DNA from: Enterocloster bolteae
Lineage (GTDB): Bacteria > Bacillota_A > Clostridia > Lachnospirales > Lachnospiraceae
DNA: 11,774 bases
Assembly: GCA_021769025.1 (NCBI GenBank)
Contig: JAETTS010000047.1
Location: forward strand, 1-11,774
Direction: 5' to 3'
Positions 6,744 to 11,774 of the stretch are shown here, in pieces. The notes under the pieces were generated by a model. That model saw nothing but the letters and a program-made list of their open reading frames with translations, was not told where the DNA came from and made no database searches. The position numbers were made by a program, and so were the translations under genes. Numbering within the stretch: the first letter of the stretch is position 1; the number at the start of each line of letters is the position of its first letter.

Positions 6744-7907
6744 TCACAGCAGAACCCGAAAGCAGATACTCTCCCCGTCCGGACTCTTCACCGATATCCT
6801 GCCGCCGTGGGCTTCGGCGATGGCCTGGGCCATAGACAGGCCGATTCCCGTACCTCCCAAGTGGACAGACCGTGACTGGTCCATACGGTAGAAACGGTCA
6901 AACAGCCGGTCCAGGTTGGAGGTATCTGCCAGATGGCAGGTATTGAATACTTCGATACACACCTTCCCATGGCTGCGGTACACATCCAGGCATATCTGTC
7001 CCTTTTCATCCGAGTACTTCACCGCATTGTCAAGAAGAATCGACAAAAGCTTTTGGATGGAACTCCGGTCCCCATACAGCTCTAACGGTTCCTGGATCCG
7101 CTGAATATATTGTTTTCCATTGGCCTTTGCAAGGACGGCAAAGGCTTCCGCTGCCTCCCATGCGGCATCACTTAAAGAAAACCTGTTTTTTTCCGGAAAC
7201 GGAGTCTCCTCATCCAGCCGGGACAGTGCCACCAGATCCCCGGTAAGCTTAGCAAGGCGGGAGGCCTGTTTCTGGATGTTGGCGATCCATTCATCTCCCT
7301 CATGCTCCATGGCAGCGATATCCGCACTGGTTGCGATGGAGGTGATAGGAGTCTTAAGCTCATGACCAGCATCGGTGATGAACTGTTTCTGCCGTTCCAT
7401 ATTCCGTATATAGGGCCGGATAGCGTACCGGGAGAAGAATACTACCAGCCAGAATACCAGAAACAGGCTTCCCAGCCCGATGGCTGATGACATCAGAAGC
7501 AGGGAACCCATAAACTGTAACTGCATGGATGCATTGAGAAACAGAACCGTGGCACCGGCTTCCTCCCTGCGCACAAGGTAGCGGTAATCTTTGTAGTATC
7601 CCTTTTCCCTCCCCTTTCCAAGGACTGCCTTCCCATACAAAGCCGCCGTCTCATGGTCTATGGAGGAGATATGGTCCCTGGATATCTCCACAGCCTCCCC
7701 TTCCGGATCGATACTCACGGTAAAAAAACGGGTGATAAACTCCGCTTCCGCTCCCCGGCCCGGCAGTTTCCTTCCAGAAGGCCCGCCTTCCCCCGGATGC
7801 CTGAAAGCCCGGGGCCCGTACAACATAAGATCCATAGCCAGCTGGTCCTGCATGGAAGCAGTCTGCATATAATTGGCGATATTGATTCCTGCCACCAGCA
7901 CCAGCAT
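6744..7907 (-). CDS. Sensor histidine kinase, N-terminus cut off by an in-frame stop
   Basis: This is a class I sensor kinase: extracytoplasmic region about residues 13-132, membrane helix about 136-160, HisKA box GHELKTPITSI with phospho-acceptor His near residue 182, N-box LLDNAVKY near 291-298, then FDRFYRMDQSRS and the G-box GGTGIGLS near 351-358. The normal N-terminus MLKKIRHRFIAAARAS (start ATG 7967) lies in the same frame but is separated from the rest by TAA at 7917-7919. Without it, the first membrane helix starts in the middle (MLVLVAGINIAN) and lacks its positive flank. I chose ATG 7907 because TAAGGAG, which includes the stop codon itself, is a good ribosome site 5 nt before; GTG 7913 overlaps that site. 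It may be a real reinitiated protein, a recent pseudogene or a sequence error. It pairs with the response regulator upstream. Confidence 0.75.
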   Translation of the reverse strand: MLVLVAGINIANYMQTASMQDQLAMDLMLYGPRAFRHPGEGGPSGRKLPGRGAEAEFITRFFTVSIDPEGEAVEISRDHISSIDHETAALYGKAVLGKGREKGYYKDYRYLVRREEAGATVLFLNASMQLQFMGSLLLMSSAIGLGSLFLVFWLVVFFSRYAIRPYIRNMERQKQFITDAGHELKTPITSIATSADIAAMEHEGDEWIANIQKQASRLAKLTGDLVALSRLDEETPFPEKNRFSLSDAAWEAAEAFAVLAKANGKQYIQRIQEPLELYGDRSSIQKLLSILLDNAVKYSDEKGQICLDVYRSHGKVCIEVFNTCHLADTSNLDRLFDRFYRMDQSRSVHLGGTGIGLSMAQAIAEAHGGRISVKSPDGESICFRVLL

Positions 7908-7916
7908 TACCACTCC

Positions 7917-7967
7917 TTAAGAAGCCCTGGCAGCCGCGATAAACCGATGACGTATTTTTTTCAGCAT
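7917..7967 (-). pseudogene. Detached N-terminal codons of the histidine kinase
   Basis: ATG 7967 overlaps the response regulator stop by 7 nt, the usual arrangement for a coupled sensor kinase. It encodes MLKKIRHRFIAAARAS and ends at TAA 7919-7917, after which the same frame continues GVVMLVLVAG. A single substitution, for example from TTA (Leu), would explain the stop. The reading as a 16-residue coupled leader peptide is also possible. Confidence 0.6.
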
Positions 7968-8638
7968 ATGATTTCCTCCAGTGAGTACCCGGCTCCCCGG
8001 GCTGTCCGAATCTCAATCCCAGCCTGTACCTGCTTTAATTTCTTGCGGATAAATCCTACATACGTCCACACCACGCTCATATCCGCCTCCGAATCCTGCC
8101 CCCATATCTTGTCCATCAGATGACTGGTGGAAAAGACAAAATGGGGATGGCGCATAAACAACTCCATCAGCTGAAACTCCTTGTTGTTCAACCGGACAGA
8201 CTCCGGGCCGCACCTTAACTCATAGCGGCTGCAGTCCAGATTCACATTTCCGTAGGTTAAGAACTGGCCTGTGTATCCCCCATTTCTTCGGGACAAAGCC
8301 TTCACCCTGGCGATATACTCCCTGGTGGAGAAGTGTTTGGGAAGATAATCGTCCGCCCCAGCCTCCAGCCCGGCTACCCGATCCTCCACCTCCGCCTTGG
8401 CTGTCAGCATCAGGACAGGAACGCCGGAACCCCTGTTTCGAATGGTTTTTAATACCTCCAGACCATTTACCCCTGGCATCATGATATCCAGGACAATCAC
8501 GTCATAATCTGCATTTCCGAAATATTCTAAAGCCTGGGCTCCATCCCACGCTACGTCGGCGGTAAACATATTTTTTTCCAATAAAAACTGTAAGCCCTTT
8601 GCAAGCTCACGTTCGTCTTCTGCAATCAATATACGCAC
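7961..8638 (-). CDS. OmpR-family response regulator with altered Lys-Pro switch
   Basis: This is a 225-aa two-component regulator. The receiver domain (1-115) shows the acidic pair ED (7-8), the phospho-acceptor Asp51 in VLDIMMPG, Thr79 in LMLTA and Lys101. The winged-helix DNA-binding domain (about 128-220) ends with the usual RTARGAGYSLE. The residue after Lys101 is His (CAC) where almost all receivers have the cis-Pro (CCC); this bond shapes the active site, so signalling may be weakened. GTG 8638 is the start, preceded by AAAGGAGG about 10 nt away. It is the first gene of the pair with the histidine kinase and overlaps it by 7 nt. The genes under its control are not shown by the sequence; the VTC/DUF4956/CotH unit next door is a candidate only. 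Confidence 0.9.
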   Translation of the reverse strand: MRILIAEDERELAKGLQFLLEKNMFTADVAWDGAQALEYFGNADYDVIVLDIMMPGVNGLEVLKTIRNRGSGVPVLMLTAKAEVEDRVAGLEAGADDYLPKHFSTREYIARVKALSRRNGGYTGQFLTYGNVNLDCSRYELRCGPESVRLNNKEFQLMELFMRHPHFVFSTSHLMDKIWGQDSEADMSVVWTYVGFIRKKLKQVQAGIEIRTARGAGYSLEEIIC

Positions 8639-8658
8639 GCTGGTAAGACCTCCTTTTT

Positions 8659-8774
8659 CGATTCACAAGCGTTCCTCCTAGTTTACAAGGAAACGGCACG
8701 CGCCGCTGCGCGTCACCTGCCAAAACGTCGGAACGATTCCAGTTGTGAAACTCCGTTTCACAAACGTTCCTCCT
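8659..8774. repeat. Duplicated 21-bp element and palindromes between two genes
   Basis: Segments 8659-8679 and 8754-8774 agree at 19 of 21 bases (core TTCACAA, then CGTTCCTCCT). The second copy is the 3' end of the PrpR_N regulator gene including its stop codon, so the first may be a duplicated gene end. Between and over them lie a perfect palindrome, TTGTGAAAC and GTTTCACAA with 3 nt between (8743-8763), and a GC-rich hairpin ACGCGC/GCGCGT (8698-8713). No U-tract follows, so termination is unclear and read-through into the response regulator is possible. Confidence 0.55.
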
Positions 8775-10536
8775 GTAAATACCTCCATAGTGTAGTTCTT
8801 CCTATCCCAAGCCGTTTAGCGGCTGTGGTCTGATTGCCGCCGCACTGGGACAGGACCACCTTTACAATCTCACGGGTCATCTCACTTAAAGGGCGGTTGT
8901 AGTCAAAAACTGCCGTAGAGGCAGGTACATACTGCCGTTTCTCCTTTTCAATAGTCTGATATACCGTGTCATACTGAATGTAAGCAGTGGAAGTAAGGGT
9001 TGCCAGTTCCGTCAGCACCCGTTTCAGCTGAAGAAAATTATCCGGCCACGAGTAGTTTGTCAGCACCCCCAGTGCCTCCGGCGTAAACCCTCCAATCTGT
9101 CTGGACAGCTCTACATTCAGGGTATTTAAGTACAGGCTGGCCAAATTCTGAAGATCATCCGTCAATTCCCTTAAAGGCGGCATGTAGATAGTGGTGCAGG
9201 TAAGATAATCAATAAAATTCTTGGAAGGGTCCTGCACATCCGAATCCAGCGTCTGAGAGCAGGAAATCAGGATGCGGTTCCGTTTGTACGTCTTGGTATC
9301 CACCAGCAGGGACAAAAGCTGATTTTGGCGCTGTACAGACAAGGCCTGGATATTGCTTATAAAAATCGTATTGTTCTGGTCATTAAACGGAGAATTATAA
9401 TTGCTTATGATATAATTCCACGTTCTGTCATTGATTACCTGGCAGTCAATGGTCACATAAGGATACCTTGTCATGGAGCTTTCCAGATAAAGCTTGGTAG
9501 CCATCTGATTCTTTCCAGAGCCCCGCTCTCCAAGGATGATGACCGGCAGCATATTCCGGTTAATCATCCGTATTTTTTCCTCCATAAGCCGTGCGCTGGA
9601 AGTAAGAGAGTAGAAACTGTTTGAATACATGACAGAAATCTCCGTGTAAGAAGAAAAACGGATGCCATGTTTGCCTGCATCGGTGGGAAACGGATTCTGC
9701 TCCAGACAGAAAATCCAGCATGGATCCCCTAAAAAAGACGTTTCCTCCGCCAGCACAGAATAAAGAGACTGTTCAATCATATGAAAGGCCTTGGCCGGCA
9801 TAGGACGAGAATCCTCCATCTGCTTTCTCAAATAATTTATGACAGAAGAAATGTTCTCCCGGTTATAAGTAGAAAACAGGACAGACCCCTTCCCTGTCAT
9901 GATGATGGTCTCCATGCCCTGAATCTGAAGAGCCCTTGCAAACAGCCGGCTTCTGGCCTTGACATCCTCAATGGTGCGGCACATCTTGACAGAAGCCTCA
10001 ATGGCACTTTCAATTCCCTCAGAGCCAGACACAATCAAGATAGGCTCCAGGCCCATTTCCCTGGTCCTCATCTCCGTGATGACATCACACAAAATCAGAC
10101 TGTACCCCTTCTCCTTCAGCCCCTTTAAAGCAGAATCCAGTTCATCCGGGTGATGGATGGTAACAATATGCATCTGGTAATTCATCATCTCACACAGCAC
10201 ATGGGCTGGCTTGGTTATGTTGGGAAAGCCTACCACAGCATAAGGTTCCGTAACATTTTCCAGCAGAAGGATGGCCCGCAGGATATCATTGACAGAGACA
10301 GGGATTTCCATGACAGGAATGGCGGCAATATCCTGAATCATCTTTGCAGTTCCGCCCCGGGAGAGAATCAAATCAAAGCCCTCATTCATATGCTGCCTTG
10401 CTAACTGGACACCATCCTCCAGGTTGCCTGTGTAAGCCTCCAGCTCCACCTCCTTATACTTTTTTGCCGCAAGGCTCATGGCAGCCTTTAAATTCTGATA
10501 AGGGGCAATCCCTAAAATACGGTAGGTTCCTTTCAT
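8758..10536 (-). CDS. PrpR_N/AAA/Fis-type transcriptional regulator, degenerate AAA domain
   Basis: This 592-aa protein has an N-terminal PrpR_N sensor domain (about 8-190), a middle region (about 200-310), an AAA domain (about 315-510) and a C-terminal Fis-type helix-turn-helix (about 565-590, GGNQTTAAKRLGIGRTTLWR). PrpR_N domains sense small carboxylates. The AAA domain keeps a Walker A, GERGSGKN (336-343), but no GAFTGA loop is present, Walker B reads TIFISN where LFLDE is expected (about 390-395), and the sensor II segment reads WPDNFLQL instead of WPGNxREL (about 497-504). GAFTGA contacts sigma-54, so activation of sigma-54 polymerase is unlikely; it may act with sigma-A or as a repressor. 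ATG 10536 is the start (GAAAGGA about 11 nt before). It is divergent from a sugar-acid kinase gene, the probable target. Confidence 0.85.
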   Translation of the reverse strand: MKGTYRILGIAPYQNLKAAMSLAAKKYKEVELEAYTGNLEDGVQLARQHMNEGFDLILSRGGTAKMIQDIAAIPVMEIPVSVNDILRAILLLENVTEPYAVVGFPNITKPAHVLCEMMNYQMHIVTIHHPDELDSALKGLKEKGYSLILCDVITEMRTREMGLEPILIVSGSEGIESAIEASVKMCRTIEDVKARSRLFARALQIQGMETIIMTGKGSVLFSTYNRENISSVINYLRKQMEDSRPMPAKAFHMIEQSLYSVLAEETSFLGDPCWIFCLEQNPFPTDAGKHGIRFSSYTEISVMYSNSFYSLTSSARLMEEKIRMINRNMLPVIILGERGSGKNQMATKLYLESSMTRYPYVTIDCQVINDRTWNYIISNYNSPFNDQNNTIFISNIQALSVQRQNQLLSLLVDTKTYKRNRILISCSQTLDSDVQDPSKNFIDYLTCTTIYMPPLRELTDDLQNLASLYLNTLNVELSRQIGGFTPEALGVLTNYSWPDNFLQLKRVLTELATLTSTAYIQYDTVYQTIEKEKRQYVPASTAVFDYNRPLSEMTREIVKVVLSQCGGNQTTAAKRLGIGRTTLWRYLQEERL

Positions 10537-10579
10537 GTCACATAAAATCCTTTCCCTAAAAATGTTTCAAATTGAAAAC

Positions 10580-10608
10580 ATTATAACATACAAAAATAAA
10601 TAATTCAA
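10580..10608 (-). promoter_or_regulatory. Sigma-A-type promoter of the PrpR_N regulator
   Basis: On the minus strand TTGAAT (10608-10603), 17 nt, TATAAT (10585-10580). Initiation near 10573 falls inside the 10561-10582 palindrome, suggesting autorepression. Confidence 0.55.
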
Positions 10609-10647
10609 TAATGTTTCAAAAAAGAACAAAAATAAATCTGTATTTAA

Positions 10648-10676
10648 TTGAAACATATAAAGAAAAGAAGTATTCT
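10648..10676 (+). promoter_or_regulatory. Sigma-A-type promoter of the sugar-acid kinase gene
   Basis: TTGAAA (10648-10653), 17 nt, TATTCT (10671-10676). The -35 is part of an operator-like TTGAAACAT. I found no sigma-54 -24/-12 sequence (GG-N10-GC in a TGGC context) between here and the gene. Confidence 0.45.
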
Positions 10677-10752
10677 ATGATTGTCAAAAGAAACAACATA
10701 ATGCTTCAAAATAAAACACAAGAAAATAGAACAACCGTTAGGGGGTGAACAG

Positions 10753-11774
10753 ATGGTTGAATTGATGATTATTGCCGATGACTTCACAGGTGCGTTAGAT
10801 ACAGGAGTTCATTTTGCAGGAAAAGGAATCCCCACCAAAGTGACAGTCAGCCTGGATGATGGCAAAAACTTGGCAGATGCCTTCAACCCCGGCCAGACAG
10901 CAGTACTGGTCATTGATGCAGAGACCAGACATATATCCAAAGAACAGGCTTTTAAAAAAGTGTATGGAATAGTGACAGCTGGGAAGAAAGCAGGTATCCC
11001 TTATATTTATAAGAAAACAGATTCCGCTCTCAGGGGAAACATCGGAAGCGAGCTGGAGGCCGTTTTTCAGGCCTTTGGAGAACAAAATCTTTCCTTTATC
11101 CCCGCATTTCCCCAGATGGGCCGGATTACAAAAAACGGGAAACAATACATCGACGGCATTCCAGTAAGCAAAAGCGTTTTTGGAAGAGACCCATTCGAAC
11201 CAGTGAAAAAAGATTCGGTGAAAGATATCATCCACTTACAGAGCCAGATTCCTGTGAAAGAGACAAAAAACCCAGAAGAAGAATCCTGGGAAGAAGAAGG
11301 AATTCTGGTATTTGATGCAGAGACCGACGAAGATATGAAGAAAATCGGCAGAAGCCTGGCCACATCAGGAAAAGGACATCTACTCGCCGGATGCGCAGGA
11401 TTTGCCCTGGTATTACCAGAACTTTTAGGCCTTAAGTGCCAGATGCCAGAGAAGACAGCTCTGGAAAACAAGCTGTTTGTCCTGTGCGGAAGCGTCAACC
11501 CCATTACCAGAAAACAGCTGGACCGAGGAGAAGCCGCAGGGTATCCCAGAATCAGCCTGGTACCCCAGGAGAAGCTGATGCCAGAATTCTGGGCCTCCCA
11601 AGAAGGAAAACGAAACATTCAAAAACTTCTGGAACAAAGCAAAAACAACGACTGCGTCATACTGGATAGCAATGACCAGAACAGTATGCCAGACACCCTG
11701 GCCTATGCCAGAGAAAGAGGGATGGACACAGAACATGTGCGCCACAGAATATCAGAAACCTTTGGGGTCATTCT
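10753..11774 (+). CDS. Four-carbon acid sugar kinase family protein (3' end outside window)
   Basis: The frame is open from ATG 10753 to the window end, 340 codons; family members have about 420-470 residues, so about 100 are missing. These ATP-dependent kinases (DUF1537; OtnK/DtnK/LtnK group) phosphorylate four-carbon sugar acids such as threonate or erythronate for catabolism. Seen here: the substrate-domain signature ADDFTGALDTG (8-18), KKTDSALRGNIGSEL (87-101), FIPAFPQMGRITKNGKQY (115-132) followed by VFGRDPF (142-148), then AGCAGFAL (212-219) and LCGSVNPITRKQL (244-256), the start of the nucleotide-binding domain. AGGGGG 7 nt before the ATG is the ribosome site. The divergent PrpR_N regulator probably controls it. 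The exact substrate cannot be told; a 4-phospho-acid dehydrogenase or aldolase gene is expected downstream, outside the window. Confidence 0.9.
   Translation, partial: MVELMIIADDFTGALDTGVHFAGKGIPTKVTVSLDDGKNLADAFNPGQTAVLVIDAETRHISKEQAFKKVYGIVTAGKKAGIPYIYKKTDSALRGNIGSELEAVFQAFGEQNLSFIPAFPQMGRITKNGKQYIDGIPVSKSVFGRDPFEPVKKDSVKDIIHLQSQIPVKETKNPEEESWEEEGILVFDAETDEDMKKIGRSLATSGKGHLLAGCAGFALVLPELLGLKCQMPEKTALENKLFVLCGSVNPITRKQLDRGEAAGYPRISLVPQEKLMPEFWASQEGKRNIQKLLEQSKNNDCVILDSNDQNSMPDTLAYARERGMDTEHVRHRISETFGVI

Larger units (their letters stand above)
10561..10710. promoter_or_regulatory. Four operator-like TGTTTCAA elements in the divergent intergenic region
   Basis: An imperfect 22-bp palindrome at 10561-10582 is built from TGTTTCAA and TTGAAAACA. 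Further half-sites are ATGTTTCAA at 10611-10619, TTGAAACAT (inverted) at 10648-10656 and ATGCTTCAA at 10701-10709. The palindrome covers the predicted start of the regulator transcript and the inverted half-site covers the -35 of the kinase promoter, which fits binding by the Fis-type regulator next door. Confidence 0.6.

Noticed and set aside
7653..8123. 156-codon plus-strand frame across the histidine kinase/response regulator junction
   Set aside because: Both opposite genes have full family motifs; this frame does not and has no start signal.
8707..8722. Possible sigma-54 promoter on the minus strand (TGGCA... with GG-N10-GC spacing) before the response regulator
   Set aside because: The -12 element is GCGC instead of TTGC and the sequence lies in a GC hairpin; the nearby regulator lacks GAFTGA. 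Too weak to call.
10795..11618. Minus-strand frames of 146 and 183 codons at the right end
   Set aside because: They lie antisense to the four-carbon acid sugar kinase, whose motifs continue without a break to the window end.

Overview
The window looks like chromosome from a Lachnospiraceae-type gut Clostridium. The reasons are moderate GC, strong AAGGAGG-type ribosome sites, sigma-A-like promoters, and a gene set typical of that group (a VTC/DUF4956/CotH cassette, a paired short chromate transporter, an OmpR/HK pair, and a PrpR_N regulator divergent from a four-carbon acid sugar kinase). The family assignment is inference; there is no rRNA, tRNA, CRISPR array, transposase or phage gene.

Left part, plus strand (1-2608): the 3' end of a gene encoding an SCP2-like domain fused to a multi-pass membrane region, then a promoter at 1198-1226, a leader of about 210 nt that holds two strong stem-loops and a 52-codon ORF, and two overlapping genes for the halves of a chromate-transporter-family permease. 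A 320-nt gap follows. It contains a GC-rich, repeat-like segment and a strong stem-loop between the converging genes.

Middle, minus strand (2928-8638): a three-gene operon transcribed VTC polyphosphate polymerase > DUF4956 membrane protein > membrane-anchored CotH-family kinase. Upstream of it, behind its own terminator, is a response regulator > histidine kinase pair. This pair looks damaged: the kinase frame has a TAA at codon 17, and the regulator's nearly invariant Lys-Pro switch reads Lys-His.

Right part (8758-11774): a PrpR_N/AAA/Fis-type regulator on the minus strand, divergent from a four-carbon acid sugar kinase (DUF1537 family) that runs off the window end. The AT-rich intergenic region holds back-to-back sigma-A-like promoters and four copies of a TGTTTCAA/TTGAAACA element, so autoregulation plus control of the sugar-acid gene is the natural reading. 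The AAA domain lacks GAFTGA and has degenerate Walker B and sensor II motifs, so it is probably not a classical sigma-54 activator.

The most interesting items are the VTC/DUF4956/CotH cassette, the ATPase-degenerate regulator with its operator array, the interrupted sensor kinase, and the structured leader of the chromate transporter genes.
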